From positions 62,001 through 126,000 of the forward strand of contig NZ_JAABNR010000002.1 of assembly GCF_009925085.1 (NCBI RefSeq): 64,000 nucleotides of DNA. The letters are read 5' to 3'. Positions 50,695 to 59,797 of the stretch are shown here, piece by piece. The DNA is from Stagnihabitans tardus (lineage in GTDB: Bacteria; Pseudomonadota; Alphaproteobacteria; Rhodobacterales; Rhodobacteraceae). Below the pieces are notes generated by a model, which saw nothing but the letters and a program-made list of their open reading frames with translations, ran no database searches and was not told where the DNA came from. Made by a program: the position numbers and the translations under genes. Within the stretch, counting starts at the first letter, position 1. The number at the start of each line of letters is the position of its first letter.

Positions 50695-51579
50695 ATGGAC
50701 ACATTCAGCGCCTCTCCCCGCCTGACACCAGAGCCGCGCGCGGTTCTGACGCTGTTGAAACCCATCACCTGGTTCCCGCCGATCTGGGCCTATCTGTGCG
50801 GTTCGGTCTCGGCTGGGGTGCCCTTGGGCTGGCAGGTGCTCTTGGGCATGGTCCTTGCGGGCCCGGTGGTCTGCGGCATGAGCCAGGCGGCCAACGACTG
50901 GTGCGACCGCCATGTCGATGCCGTGAATGAGCCGCATCGGCCGATCCCCTCGGGGCGGATCCCGGGGCTTTGGGGCCTGTGGATCGCGCTGGCGATGAGC
51001 GCCCTGGCGCTGGGGGTCGGTGCTTTGCTGGGCGTCTGGGGTTTTTGGGCGACGCTGGTGGGGGTCATCGCGGCCTGGGCCTATTCGGCCGAGCCCGTCC
51101 GGCTGAAGCGCTCCGGCTGGCTGGGACCGGGGCTGGTGGGGCTTTCCTATGAGGGGCTCCCCTGGTTCACCGGGGCCGCCGTCCTCTTGAACGCGGCGCC
51201 GAGGTTCGAGACCTGCGTGATCGCGCTGATCTATGCACTTGGCGCCCATGGCATCATGACGCTGAATGATTTCAAGGCTTTGGAGGGCGACCGGCAGCAC
51301 GGCGTGCGCTCGCTTCCGGTGACCCTGGGGCCAGAGGTCGCGGCAAAGGTCGCCTGCACGGTCATGGGCCTGGCACAGCTTCTGGTGGTCGCTCTCCTGG
51401 TGATCTGGGGCAAGCCCTGGCATGGGCTGGCGGTCGCGGCTCTCTTGGCCGCGCAGGTCCTGGCCATGCGGGTCCTGCTGCGCGATCCCAAGGGCAAGGC
51501 GCCCTGGTACAACGGCACGGGGATCGTCTTCTACGTCTCCGGCATGATGATTTCCGCTTTCGCGCTAAGGGGGCTTTGA
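50695..51579 (+). CDS. bchG: Bacteriochlorophyll synthase (geranylgeranyl/phytyl transferase)
   Basis: A 294-residue UbiA-family membrane prenyltransferase with about eight membrane segments. The first Asp-rich motif is QAANDWCDRHVDAVNEPHRPIPSGR (NDxxDxxxD form, about residue 65), and the second is LNDFKALEGDRQHG. It attaches the geranylgeranyl tail to bacteriochlorophyllide. The start MDTFSASPRLTPEPRA matches R. sphaeroides BchG in alignment and length, supporting an ATG without ribosome site. Confidence 0.96.
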   Translation: MDTFSASPRLTPEPRAVLTLLKPITWFPPIWAYLCGSVSAGVPLGWQVLLGMVLAGPVVCGMSQAANDWCDRHVDAVNEPHRPIPSGRIPGLWGLWIALAMSALALGVGALLGVWGFWATLVGVIAAWAYSAEPVRLKRSGWLGPGLVGLSYEGLPWFTGAAVLLNAAPRFETCVIALIYALGAHGIMTLNDFKALEGDRQHGVRSLPVTLGPEVAAKVACTVMGLAQLLVVALLVIWGKPWHGLAVAALLAAQVLAMRVLLRDPKGKAPWYNGTGIVFYVSGMMISAFALRGL

Positions 51580-52853
51580 TGCTGAGCTGGGTGCAAATCC
51601 TGCGGTTGGGCCTCGTGCAGGCCGCGCTTGGGTCGGTGATCGTGCTGACGACCTCGACCCTGAACCGGCTGATGGTGGTGGAGCTTGGGGTGGCCGCCGC
51701 CCTGCCGGGGCTTCTGGTCGCGCTGCATTACGTCGTGCAGATGAACCGGCCGAACTGGGGCTTCCGGTCCGACACGACGGGGCAGAGGACGCGTTACATC
51801 CTGGGCGGCATGACGGCCCTGGCTCTCGGAGCCTTCACGGCGGCGCTGGGTCTTGTCGTCATGGCGCAGGCCTTCTGGCCGGGGCTGGCGCTGTCAATCC
51901 TGGCTTACATCCTGATCGGCAGCGGGGTCGGCGCCTGTGGCACGGCGCTTCTGGCGCTCTTGGCCGCCGGGGCGGCGCCCGCGCGCAGACCTGCGGCGGC
52001 GATGTCGACCTGGCTTCTGATGATCTTCGGCATCGCGGTCACGGCGGGTGTCGTGGGCAGCCTCATCGACCCCTATACGCCCGGCAAGCTCCTGCGCATC
52101 GTGGCCACCGTGGGGGCGCTGGCCGTCGCGGTCTCGACCCTCGCCGTCTGGGGGATCGAGCGGCGCGTGACCTTCCGCGCCCCCGAAGCCGCGCCCGAGC
52201 CCTTCTTCAAGGCGCTGCGCGAGGTCTGGGCCGACCCAAGGGCGCGCGGCTTCACCGCCTTTGTCTTCCTGTCGATGACCGCCTATTTCATGCAAGAGCT
52301 GATCCTGGAGCCCTATGCGGGCCTGGTCTTCGGCTTCTCCCCGGGCGAATCCACCGGGCTTTCGGGCGCCCAGCATGGTGGGGTCTTTGCGGGGATGCTG
52401 ACCGTCGGCATCGTCGCCTCCGGGCTGAAGATCGGAGGCCTGCGCGCCTGGGTCATCACCGGCTGCCTGGGGTCCGCCATCGCGGTGGCCTCGGTCGCGG
52501 CGCTGGGGCAGGTCGGGCTGAACCTGACGCCTGCCGTCGTCGCCATGGGTTTCTTCAACGGCATGTTCTCGGTCGCGGCGATTGCCTCGATGATGCAGCT
52601 GGCGGGCGAAGGCCGTCCGGGGCGCGAGGGCACGCGGATGGGGCTTTGGGGCGCGGCCCAGGCCATCGCGGCGGGCTTTGGCGGCCTGGCGGGGGCTGCG
52701 GCGGCCGATCTCTTGCGGCTGATCCTGCCCGCGCCCCAGGCCTTTGGCCTGGTCTTCCTGGTCGAGGCCGGGCTCTTCTTGGCTGCGGCGGCCCTCGCCG
52801 TGCAGGTGATCACAGCGCCCTCGCGGCTGCCGGTCGCCGTTCCGGGAGAATGA
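51579..52853 (+). CDS. PucC-family (BCD) transporter, Orf428-like
   Basis: A 424-residue protein with twelve predicted membrane segments, related to LhaA and PucC. It sits between bchG and bchP, the place of orf428 in Rhodobacter. Members of this family aid light-harvesting assembly or pigment delivery. The ATG at 51579 shares its A with the bchG stop (TGATG). The specific cargo is unknown. Confidence 0.9.
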   Translation: MLSWVQILRLGLVQAALGSVIVLTTSTLNRLMVVELGVAAALPGLLVALHYVVQMNRPNWGFRSDTTGQRTRYILGGMTALALGAFTAALGLVVMAQAFWPGLALSILAYILIGSGVGACGTALLALLAAGAAPARRPAAAMSTWLLMIFGIAVTAGVVGSLIDPYTPGKLLRIVATVGALAVAVSTLAVWGIERRVTFRAPEAAPEPFFKALREVWADPRARGFTAFVFLSMTAYFMQELILEPYAGLVFGFSPGESTGLSGAQHGGVFAGMLTVGIVASGLKIGGLRAWVITGCLGSAIAVASVAALGQVGLNLTPAVVAMGFFNGMFSVAAIASMMQLAGEGRPGREGTRMGLWGAAQAIAAGFGGLAGAAAADLLRLILPAPQAFGLVFLVEAGLFLAAAALAVQVITAPSRLPVAVPGE

Positions 52854-52854
52854 C

Positions 52855-54039
52855 ATGTTCGACGCTTTCGTGATCGGTGGCGGGCCCTCGGGCGCCACGG
52901 CGGCCGAAGACCTTGCGCGCGGCGGCAAGCGCGTGGCGCTCTTGGACCGCGCGGGCCGGATCAAGCCCTGTGGCGGCGCCATCCCGCCCCGCGCCATCGC
53001 CGATTTCGCCATCCCCGATCACCTGATCGTGGCCAAGGTGAACACCGCCCGCATGGTCTCTCCCAGTGGACGCGCCGTCGATATCGCCATCGAGGGCGGC
53101 TTCGTCGGCATGGTCGACCGCGACACCTTCGACGAGTTCCTGCGCGAACGCGCTGCCATGCAGGGCGCGGTGCGTCTGACCGGGACCTTCCTGCGGATCG
53201 AGCGGGGCGAGGAAACCCGCGTCATCTGGCGCGACAAGACCGGGGTCGAGCGGGGCACGCCGACCCGCGTGGTGATCGGCGCCGATGGGGCGCGGTCCGA
53301 CGTGGCGCGGGCCGAGGTGCCGGGGGGGAAAGAGATCCCCTATGTCATCGCCTATCACGAGATCATCGCGGCGCCGAATGGCGTGGCCTCCTATGACCCC
53401 ACCCGCTGCGACGTGATCTATGACGGTCGCATCTCGCCGGATTTCTACGGCTGGGTCTTTCCGCATGGGGTCACGGCCTCGGTCGGCATGGGCACGGGGA
53501 TCGACGGGGTGAACCTGAAGCAGGCCACCGCCGATCTGCGCCGCGCCTCGGGGCTGGCGGATTGCGCCACGCTGCGGCGCGAGGGCGCGCCCATTCCGCT
53601 GCGCCCGCTCGACCGCTGGGACAATGGCCGCGACCTGGTGCTGGCGGGCGATGCGGCGGGGGTCGTGGCGCCCTCCTCGGGTGAGGGGATCTTCTACGCC
53701 ATGGCCGGGGGCAGGGCTGCCGCCACCGCCGCCATGGCCTTTTTGCGCACCGGGCGCGCCCGCGATTTGCGGCTCGCGCGGTCGATGTTCATGACCGAAC
53801 ACGGCATGGTCTTCAAGGTCCTGCGGTCGATGCAGGACGCCTATTACAAATCCGATGAGCGCCGCGAGCGCTTCGTCAGTCTCTGCCATGACCTCGATGT
53901 CCAGAAGCTGACCTTCGAGGCCTATATGAACAAGCGGCTTGTCAAAGCCCGGCCCATGGCGCATCTGAAGATCGGCGTCAAAAACCTGATGCATCTGATG
54001 GGCGTGGTGCGGCCGGAATGGTCTGGGATGGGGTCATGA
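52855..54039 (+). CDS. bchP: Geranylgeranyl reductase
   Basis: A 394-residue FAD enzyme with the motif VIGGGPSGATAAEDLARGG at the N-terminus, PCGGAIP, and the central GDAAGVVAPSSGEGIFYAM. It reduces the geranylgeranyl tail of bacteriochlorophyll to phytyl. It starts one base after the pucC-like stop and shares ATGA with idi. Confidence 0.96.
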   Translation: MFDAFVIGGGPSGATAAEDLARGGKRVALLDRAGRIKPCGGAIPPRAIADFAIPDHLIVAKVNTARMVSPSGRAVDIAIEGGFVGMVDRDTFDEFLRERAAMQGAVRLTGTFLRIERGEETRVIWRDKTGVERGTPTRVVIGADGARSDVARAEVPGGKEIPYVIAYHEIIAAPNGVASYDPTRCDVIYDGRISPDFYGWVFPHGVTASVGMGTGIDGVNLKQATADLRRASGLADCATLRREGAPIPLRPLDRWDNGRDLVLAGDAAGVVAPSSGEGIFYAMAGGRAAATAAMAFLRTGRARDLRLARSMFMTEHGMVFKVLRSMQDAYYKSDERRERFVSLCHDLDVQKLTFEAYMNKRLVKARPMAHLKIGVKNLMHLMGVVRPEWSGMGS

Positions 54040-54566
54040 ATATCGCGGTCAAGGATCTGATCCCGGCCTGGGTCGAGGGGCGCTTGCAGCCCCTGGACAA
54101 GCTGGCCGTGCATCGCCAGGGCCTGCGGCATCCGGCGGTTTCGGTCTTTGTCCTGTCGGGGTCTCGCGTGCTGATCCAGCAGCGCGCGGCGGACAAGTAT
54201 CACTCGGGCGGCCTATGGGCCAATACTTGCTGCACCCATCCCTACTGGGGAGAGGCGCCCCTGGCCTGCGCCATCCGCCGCCTGACCGAAGAGCTCGGCA
54301 TCACCGGCCTGACGCTGCAGCCCGTGGGCCAGGTCGAATACCGTGCCGAGGTGCCGCCCGATCTGATCGAACACGAGTTGGTCGATGTCTTCGTGGCCGA
54401 GGCGCCGCTGGACCTGACCCTGGACCTCAACCCCGAGGAGGTTCAGGCCGTGGCCTGGGTCGATCTCGACGCGCTGGATGCCCAGATCGCCGCCCAACCC
54501 GCCCGCTTTACCCCCTGGCTGCGGATCTACCTGTCCGAGCATCGCGCGCAGATCCTCGGCCGCTGA
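54036..54566 (+). CDS. idi: Isopentenyl-diphosphate delta-isomerase, type 1
   Basis: A 176-residue Nudix-fold isomerase. The active cysteine is in ANTCCTHPYWGE, and the Glu motif in RRLTEELGI with the later DLIEHELVDVF. It converts IPP to DMAPP for tail and carotenoid synthesis, complementing dxs in this cluster. Overlaps the bchP stop; the start is ATG 54036. Confidence 0.95.
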   Translation: MNIAVKDLIPAWVEGRLQPLDKLAVHRQGLRHPAVSVFVLSGSRVLIQQRAADKYHSGGLWANTCCTHPYWGEAPLACAIRRLTEELGITGLTLQPVGQVEYRAEVPPDLIEHELVDVFVAEAPLDLTLDLNPEEVQAVAWVDLDALDAQIAAQPARFTPWLRIYLSEHRAQILGR

Positions 54567-54567
54567 C

Positions 54568-54585
54568 TGTCAACTTTAGTTGACG
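54568..54585. promoter_or_regulatory. PpsR-like palindrome upstream of bchE
   Basis: TGTCAACTTTAGTTGACG has a perfect core palindrome GTCAACTTTAGTTGAC; only the last base differs from TGT-N12-ACA. It begins right after the idi stop. It lies about 70 bp upstream of the predicted bchE transcript start, above the FNR box. Confidence 0.65.
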
Positions 54586-54599
54586 CATTTTCGCCAGAT

Positions 54600-54613
54600 T
54601 TGATCTGGATCAA
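54600..54613. promoter_or_regulatory. FNR/FnrL box upstream of bchE
   Basis: TTGATCTGGATCAA is a perfect match to the FNR-type consensus TTGAT-N4-ATCAA. TACGCT at 54635-54640 can serve as -10, placing the start near 54647 and the box about 41 bp upstream, the class II activation position. It fits low-oxygen activation of the anaerobic cyclase gene. Confidence 0.85.
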
Positions 54614-54642
54614 ACCCCCGAACCCCCTGGCTGTTACGCTTT

Positions 54643-54661
54643 CCTGACCAAGGTCAGGAGG
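54643..54661 (+). promoter_or_regulatory. Leader hairpin touching the bchE ribosome site
   Basis: CCTGACCAAGGTCAGG (54643-54658) is a self-complementary leader segment. It overlaps the first half of the ribosome site AGGAGG (54656-54661), five bases before the bchE ATG. Folding would partly hide the site. Regulation by it is only a possibility. Confidence 0.4.
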
Positions 54662-54666
54662 CTTTC

Positions 54667-56289
54667 ATGCGCGTTCTCTTCGTCCATCCCAACTACCGGT
54701 CGGGCGGCGCCGAGATCGCCGGAACCTGGCCGCCCGCCTGGGTGCCCTATCTGACCGGCGCGCTGCGCAAGGTCGGGCTCAACGACATCCACTTCATCGA
54801 CGCGATGACCGAAAACCTCTCCGAGCCGGAGCTGATCGCCCGGATGAGGGCGATCCAGCCCGACCTGGTGGGGGTGACCGCGATCACGCCCTCGATCTAT
54901 GCGGCCGAGGCCGTCCTGGCCCTGGCCCGCGACCATATCCCCGGCGCCCTGCGCGTCCTGGGCGGCATCCATGCGACCTTCATGTTCCAACAGGTCCTGA
55001 CCGAGGCGCCTTGGGTCGATGTCATCGTCCGGGGCGAGGGCGAGGAGATCCTGCAAGCCCTGGCCCTGGCCGTGGCCGAAAAGCGCTGGCCCGAGGCGCG
55101 GGCGGGGATCAAGGGGCTCGCGTGGAGAGAGGGCGACCGCGTCGTCTCCTCCGCCGCTGCGCCCACGATCAAGGATATCGACGGGCTGGACCCGGATTGG
55201 TCGATCCTGGACTGGAAGCGGTATATCTATATCCCGCTGAACACCCGGGTCGCGATCCCCAACATGGCGCGGGGCTGCCCCTTCACCTGTTCCTTCTGCT
55301 CGCAATGGAAGTTCTGGCGCGATTACCGCGTGCGCGACCCCAAGAAGGTGGTCGATGAGATCGAACGCCTGGTGCGCGACCACCAGGTCGGCTTCTTCAT
55401 CCTCGCCGACGAGGAACCCACCATCAACCGCAAGAAATTCATCGCCTTTTGCCAGGAGCTGATCGACCGCGGCCTGCCCGACAAGATCAAATGGGGCATC
55501 AACACCCGCGTCACCGACATCTACCGCGACCGGGAGCTTTTGTCCTTCTACCGCCGCGCGGGGTTGGTCCATGTCTCGCTTGGCACCGAGGCGGCGGCGC
55601 AGCTGAAGCTGGACCTTTTCAACAAGGAAACCACCGTCGCGCAGAACAAGGAGGCAGTGCGGCTCTTGCGCGAGGCCGATATCCTCGTCGAGGCGCAGTT
55701 CATCGTGGGGCTGGATAACGAGACGCCGCAGACGCTGGAGGAGACCTTCCAGATGGCCTGGGACTGGCAGCCCGATCTGGCCAATTGGGCCATGTACACG
55801 CCCTGGCCCTATACGCCGCTGTTTCAAGAGCTGAAGGACCAGGTCGAGATCCACGACTTCAGCAAATACAACTTCGTCACGCCGATCATGAAGCCCGCCG
55901 CCATGACGAGGGGGGAATTGCTGGACGGGGTGATGAACAACTACCGGCGGTTTTACTCCCGCAAGGCGCTGTTCAACTACCCGTGGAAGGGCTCGGGCTT
56001 CCGGCGGCGCTATCTTCTGGGCTGCCTCTGGGCCTTTATGCGGGCGGGGTTCAAGCGCAGTTTCTATGACCTCGGCAAGAACAACTACTGGGGGCCGCAG
56101 TCGAAGGACAAGGTCGATTTCCACTTCGACACGACGCGCGGGGCGCTTCCGGCGGCCGATTGGGAGACGGCGGCCAGCCGGGCCGCCCGCGCCGCCGAAC
56201 GCCGCGCTGCGGTGAAAGAGCAGGCCAAGGCCCGCCATCGCGAGCCGGTCCTGGCCTGTGGTGGCGGCGACCAGCAGATGGAGGACTAG
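54667..56289 (+). CDS. bchE: Anaerobic magnesium-protoporphyrin IX monomethyl ester cyclase (BchE)
   Basis: A 540-residue radical-SAM enzyme with an N-terminal B12-binding-like domain ([10 protein letters not shown]) and the cluster motif CPFTCSFC (C204, C208, C211). It forms ring E without oxygen, using water as oxygen source. The promoter carries a perfect FNR box and a PpsR-like site. The next gene bchJ starts immediately after the stop. Its oxygen-dependent counterpart acsF is in the same window. Confidence 0.96.
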   Translation: MRVLFVHPNYRSGGAEIAGTWPPAWVPYLTGALRKVGLNDIHFIDAMTENLSEPELIARMRAIQPDLVGVTAITPSIYAAEAVLALARDHIPGALRVLGGIHATFMFQQVLTEAPWVDVIVRGEGEEILQALALAVAEKRWPEARAGIKGLAWREGDRVVSSAAAPTIKDIDGLDPDWSILDWKRYIYIPLNTRVAIPNMARGCPFTCSFCSQWKFWRDYRVRDPKKVVDEIERLVRDHQVGFFILADEEPTINRKKFIAFCQELIDRGLPDKIKWGINTRVTDIYRDRELLSFYRRAGLVHVSLGTEAAAQLKLDLFNKETTVAQNKEAVRLLREADILVEAQFIVGLDNETPQTLEETFQMAWDWQPDLANWAMYTPWPYTPLFQELKDQVEIHDFSKYNFVTPIMKPAAMTRGELLDGVMNNYRRFYSRKALFNYPWKGSGFRRRYLLGCLWAFMRAGFKRSFYDLGKNNYWGPQSKDKVDFHFDTTRGALPAADWETAASRAARAAERRAAVKEQAKARHREPVLACGGGDQQMED

Positions 56290-56838
56290 GTGTCGGCCCT
56301 CATCGGCCCCAATGCCGTTCTGCAGCTTCTCCCCCTGATCGAGCCGGGATTCCTCGCCCGGCTGGGGATGGAGCCTCCGTCAGACCATGGGTTGATGCCC
56401 GAAGAGCCCGCCCACCGTCTTCATGCCGCAGTCAGGGATCTGCCGCAGGCCCCGGCGATCCTGGCCGAGGCCGGGCGGCGGACCGGGGAGTATATCCTCG
56501 CCCACCGGATCCCCCGCCCGGCGCAGAGGCTGTTGCGGGTCCTGCCACGGGGCATGGGAGTTCGCATTCTGAGCCAAGCCATCGCCCGCAACGCCTGGAC
56601 CTTTGCGGGCTCGGGCGCCTTTGCGGTCGAGGCGCCGGGACGGTTCCGGCTGGAGCGCAACCCGCTGATCAAGGGCGAGACCTCGGCCCGACCGCTGTGC
56701 CATTGGCATGTCGCGGTCTTCGATCGGCTGTTTCAAAGCCTCGTTTCGCCCGATCTGCGCTTCCATGAGACCGCCTGCGCGGCCTGTGGCGATCCGGCCT
56801 GCCGATTCGAGCTCAGCCCGGCGGGCCAAAGCCGTTGA
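56290..56838 (+). CDS. bchJ: BchJ, V4R-domain bacteriochlorophyll biosynthesis protein
   Basis: A 182-residue protein with a C-terminal V4R-type domain holding the cysteine motif CAACGDPACRFEL. BchJ was once considered the 8-vinyl reductase; later work pointed to an accessory role, possibly handling the Mg-porphyrin intermediate. The start is GTG with no gap after the bchE TAG and no own ribosome site, so it depends on bchE translation. Its last 26 bases overlap the convergent PAS-like gene. Confidence 0.9.
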   Translation: MSALIGPNAVLQLLPLIEPGFLARLGMEPPSDHGLMPEEPAHRLHAAVRDLPQAPAILAEAGRRTGEYILAHRIPRPAQRLLRVLPRGMGVRILSQAIARNAWTFAGSGAFAVEAPGRFRLERNPLIKGETSARPLCHWHVAVFDRLFQSLVSPDLRFHETACAACGDPACRFELSPAGQSR

Positions 56839-57427
56839 CCAGCACCCGCAAGGGCTTGCGGTTCTCGCGCACCGCCGCAATGGCCTCGTCGATATGGGCC
56901 TGGCAGGCCTCGCAGACGACATAGCGCACGGCGGTCGGGTGGTTCTCCAGCGCCTCGGGGGCGATCCATTGGCCGCCATCATGGCGCACCGAATTGCAGA
57001 AGGAGCACTTGGCCGAGGTCGCGTCGTGGCGGTAATGCCAGTTGCCAAAGGGTTTGACGAAGCTTTGCACGTCGCGCAGGTCATGGACCATCAGGACGCG
57101 GTCTTCCTTCATCGGGCGGACGGTCAACTGCACGCGCCGCAGCTTGTTGGGCGAGTCGCAGCGATAATCGAGTTTCACTTCCTTCTGCGTCTCGAAGACC
57201 GTCTCCAAAAGCGCCAGGACTGCGGTCCTTGTGTCGTCGCCGACGATGTGATCGTCCAGCCGGGTCGAAAGCACCCGGTTGGCGACCGCAGCAGGCCCCT
57301 GATTTTCAAGCGCAAACTCGTCCCAATCCCCGCCGACCCACAGGATGCGGAGGCTTCGGTCGATCACGCTGTAGGTCTGCAAGAATTTCAAGCCGTCGTG
57401 CCCACTGGATGCCGATTTCCGCAGCAT
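56813..57427 (-). CDS. Unrecognised PAS-like protein with C-terminal zinc-ribbon-type cysteines
   Basis: A 204-residue soluble protein that I cannot assign to a named gene. Residues about 10-115 resemble a PAS sensor fold (YSVIDRSLRILWVGGDWDEFA, then TRTAVLALLETVFETQ, and RRVQLTVRPM). The C-terminal part has CSFCNSVRHDG and VCEACQAHI, two CxxC pairs about 37 residues apart, likely holding zinc. It has no kinase or HTH domain. It lies between bchJ and dxs inside the photosynthesis cluster. A PpsR-type palindrome is 72 bp upstream (57499-57516), suggesting it is a photosynthesis-linked sensor or accessory factor. The ATG 57427 has only a weak ribosome site. Confidence 0.72.
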   Translation of the reverse strand: MLRKSASSGHDGLKFLQTYSVIDRSLRILWVGGDWDEFALENQGPAAVANRVLSTRLDDHIVGDDTRTAVLALLETVFETQKEVKLDYRCDSPNKLRRVQLTVRPMKEDRVLMVHDLRDVQSFVKPFGNWHYRHDATSAKCSFCNSVRHDGGQWIAPEALENHPTAVRYVVCEACQAHIDEAIAAVRENRKPLRVLVNGFGPPG

Positions 57428-57498
57428 AGCAGGTCTGCATGAATTTTGGCCAGAACTTTACACTTTCGCCTGCAGACTTGACGCCATAGGGTTGCAAA

Positions 57499-57516
57499 TG
57501 TCAGGCCAGCCTTACA
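57499..57516. promoter_or_regulatory. PpsR-like motif upstream of the PAS-like gene
   Basis: TGTCAGGCCAGCCTTACA fits TGT-N12-ACA. It overlaps the last codons of dxs and lies 72 bp before the PAS-like gene's ATG. The core has only six fixed bases, so chance matches occur; the location within this cluster raises its weight. Confidence 0.4.
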
Positions 57517-59408
57517 ATTGCGCCTGTCTTGCGCCGAGACAGCGTCAACTTCACGGTATTGGCAATGTCGGCAGCGGTCAGTCCGGCCTCGGCATACATT
57601 TCCGCCGGGCTGGCCTGGTCGATGAAGCGGTCGGGCAGGGTCAAGGTGCGGATCGCGCGGCCTTTTTCCAGCTGACCCGTTGCGGCGAGGTGATGCAGCA
57701 CAAGCGCTCCGAAGCCGCCGGTCGAGCCCTGTTCGACGGTCACGAGGCTTGGGTGGTCGTCGATCAGCCGGTCGATCAGCGCGGTATCAAGGGGCTTGGC
57801 GAAACGGGCATCGGCCACGGAGACCTCGATGCCCTCGAGGGCCAGGAGGTCGGCGGCCTTCAAGACCTCGCCCAGATGCGCGCCGAAAGAGAGGAGCGCG
57901 GCGTCCTTGCCCTGGCGCAACACGCGGCCCCGGCCGATCTCCAGTACCTGGCCCTCTTGCGGCATCTCGACGCCCAGGCCCTCGCCGCGCGGATAGCGGA
58001 AGGCGATGGGGCCAGAGTCATGGGCGGCGGCGGTGGCGATCATGTGGCAAAGCTCAGCCTCGTCGCCTGCGGCCATCACGGTCATATTGGGCAGGTTGGC
58101 GAGGAAGCCCACGTCGAAAGCGCCGGCATGGGTCGCCCCGTCCTGGCCCACGAGGCCCGCGCGGTCGATGGCGAACCTGACGGGCAGGTTTTGCAGGGCG
58201 ACGTCATGGACGATCTGGTCATAGCCGCGCTGAAGAAAACTGGAATAGATGGCGCAGAAGGGCCGCATGCCCGCAGCGGCCAGCCCTGCGGCGAAGGTCA
58301 CGCCATGTTGCTCGGCGATGCCCACGTCATAGACTCGCTTGGGGAAGCGGCTTGCCATGACATCCAGCCCCGTGCCGCCCGGCATGGCGGCGGTGATGGC
58401 GACGATGCGGGGGTCTTTGGCGGCGGTCGTGGCCAGGCGCTCGGCGAAGACCGAAGTGTAAGAGGGCGCGTTGGATTTGGATTTGGCCTGCTGGCCGGTC
58501 GCCACGTCGAACTTGGCGACGCCGTGGTATTTGTCATCCGCCCGCTCGGCCGGGGCATAGCCCTTGCCCTTGACGGTGACGCAATGGATCAGGACGGGAC
58601 CGCGCGCCCGGGCGCGGACGGCCCGCAGGGTCGTCATCAGCTGGCCCATGTCATGGCCGTCGATCGGGCCCACGTAGTCGAAGCCCAGCTCCTCGAACAA
58701 AGTCCCCCCGCCCGGCAGCCCCGAGACCAGGGCGCGGGCGCGGCGGGCGCCTTCGCGCATCGGGCCGGGCAGGGCGCTTTCCATGCCCTCGGCCAGCGAC
58801 CGAAAGGCCGCGAGGGGCCCGGTCAGGGTGTTCAACGAAGCCTGAAGCGCGCCGACAGCGGGCGCAATCGACATGTCGTTGTCGTTCAGGATGACGAACA
58901 TCCGCGTCTTCAGATGGCCCGCGTGGTTCATCGCCTCATAGGCCATGCCGGCGGTGATGGCGCCATCGCCGATCACGGCGACCGTATCGCCCACCGGCAT
59001 GCCCAGCTCGCGGCCCTGCGCAAAGCCCAAGGCGGCGGAGATGGAGGTGGAACTATGCGCGGCGCCAAAAGGGTCGAAGTCGCTTTCCGCCCGCTTGGTA
59101 AAGCCCGAAAGCCCGTCCTTTTGCCGCAGGGTCAGCATGCGGTCGCGCCGCCCGGTCAGGATCTTGTGCGGATAGCACTGGTGACCGACGTCCCAGATGA
59201 TCTTGTCGCGCGGCGCGTCAAATAGCGCATGCAGCGCCACGGTCAGCTCGACCACGCCCAGCGACGAGCCCAGGTGTCCGCCGGTCTTCGAGACGCTCTC
59301 GATCAGCTCTTCGCGGAGCTCGTCGGCAAGCCGCCGAAGGTCCCCAAGGGAAAGGCCCTTCATGTCCGAAGGCCCAGAGATGCGGTCCAGGGTTGGAAAG
59401 CGCGTCAT
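57501..59408 (-). CDS. dxs: 1-deoxy-D-xylulose-5-phosphate synthase
   Basis: A 635-residue thiamine enzyme, full length, that starts the non-mevalonate isoprenoid pathway. Motifs: [33 protein letters not shown] (thiamine site) and the transketolase C-terminal half with [12 protein letters not shown]. The ATG at 59408 follows a very good AGGAGGT site. It is downstream of pufX with three hairpins between, so it may be read at a lower level from the puf operon or from its own promoter in that spacer. Confidence 0.96.
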   Translation of the reverse strand: MTRFPTLDRISGPSDMKGLSLGDLRRLADELREELIESVSKTGGHLGSSLGVVELTVALHALFDAPRDKIIWDVGHQCYPHKILTGRRDRMLTLRQKDGLSGFTKRAESDFDPFGAAHSSTSISAALGFAQGRELGMPVGDTVAVIGDGAITAGMAYEAMNHAGHLKTRMFVILNDNDMSIAPAVGALQASLNTLTGPLAAFRSLAEGMESALPGPMREGARRARALVSGLPGGGTLFEELGFDYVGPIDGHDMGQLMTTLRAVRARARGPVLIHCVTVKGKGYAPAERADDKYHGVAKFDVATGQQAKSKSNAPSYTSVFAERLATTAAKDPRIVAITAAMPGGTGLDVMASRFPKRVYDVGIAEQHGVTFAAGLAAAGMRPFCAIYSSFLQRGYDQIVHDVALQNLPVRFAIDRAGLVGQDGATHAGAFDVGFLANLPNMTVMAAGDEAELCHMIATAAAHDSGPIAFRYPRGEGLGVEMPQEGQVLEIGRGRVLRQGKDAALLSFGAHLGEVLKAADLLALEGIEVSVADARFAKPLDTALIDRLIDDHPSLVTVEQGSTGGFGALVLHHLAATGQLEKGRAIRTLTLPDRFIDQASPAEMYAEAGLTAADIANTVKLTLSRRKTGAIVRLA

Positions 59409-59429
59409 CGTCACCTCCTGAGGAAAAAG

Positions 59430-59563
59430 GGTGCCGCGACGGACGCGGCACCAAGTGCCTGAAGCCATCAGGGAAGGGAACCGGGCGTGAGATGCGCCAC
59501 GGAACCGGGCTGGCTAAAGCCCGGATGAGACGGACCGGGGCCGTACTGCTGCGGCCCCGGTCC
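59430..59563. terminator. Three hairpins after pufX
   Basis: From the puf side: GGACCGGGGCCG (59532-59543) with CGGCCCCGGTCC (59552-59563), a perfect 12-bp stem; CCGGGC (59505-59510) with GCCCGG (59519-59524); and GGTGCCGCG (59430-59438) with CGCGGCACC (59444-59452). The first is the likely 3' end of the puf mRNA. The series would sharply reduce read-through into dxs. Confidence 0.8.
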
Positions 59564-59568
59564 AAAGA

Positions 59569-59787
59569 TCAGACCAGGAAGGGAAGGGGACTCTCGATCT
59601 GACCATAGGGAGAAGGCATGGTCTTGGAGGCATCGGGCAGGAGCTGCCCCACCCCCCAGATCACCGCATAGATCAGGCCCAGGGCCAGGCAGAAGGCCAG
59701 GGCAAGCCCCATGCCCTTGGCCATGTGACCCAGCGCCCAGAAGGTGATCGAGGTCGTCTTGCCTTCGTTGAAGTAGTTGTCGCTCAT
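59569..59787 (-). CDS. pufX: Core-complex protein PufX
   Basis: A 72-residue protein with a cytoplasmic start (MSDNYFNEGKTT), one transmembrane helix (about residues 23-46, GLALAFCLALGLIYAVIWGV) and a short C-terminus including MPSPYG. PufX sits in the LH1 ring and keeps a gap for quinone exchange. It is the fastest changing puf product, so identity rests on position behind pufM, size, GxxxG-like small residues in the helix and the LLP/PSPY landmarks also seen in R. capsulatus PufX. The start is ATG 59787; a longer frame enters the pufM spacer. Confidence 0.88.
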   Translation of the reverse strand: MSDNYFNEGKTTSITFWALGHMAKGMGLALAFCLALGLIYAVIWGVGQLLPDASKTMPSPYGQIESPLPFLV

Positions 59788-59797
59788 GACCTTTTCC

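Noticed and set aside
57499-57516. This site as a firm PpsR operator
   Set aside because: Kept only as a candidate: six fixed bases in TGT-N12-ACA give chance matches over 64 kb, and this one overlaps dxs coding sequence.
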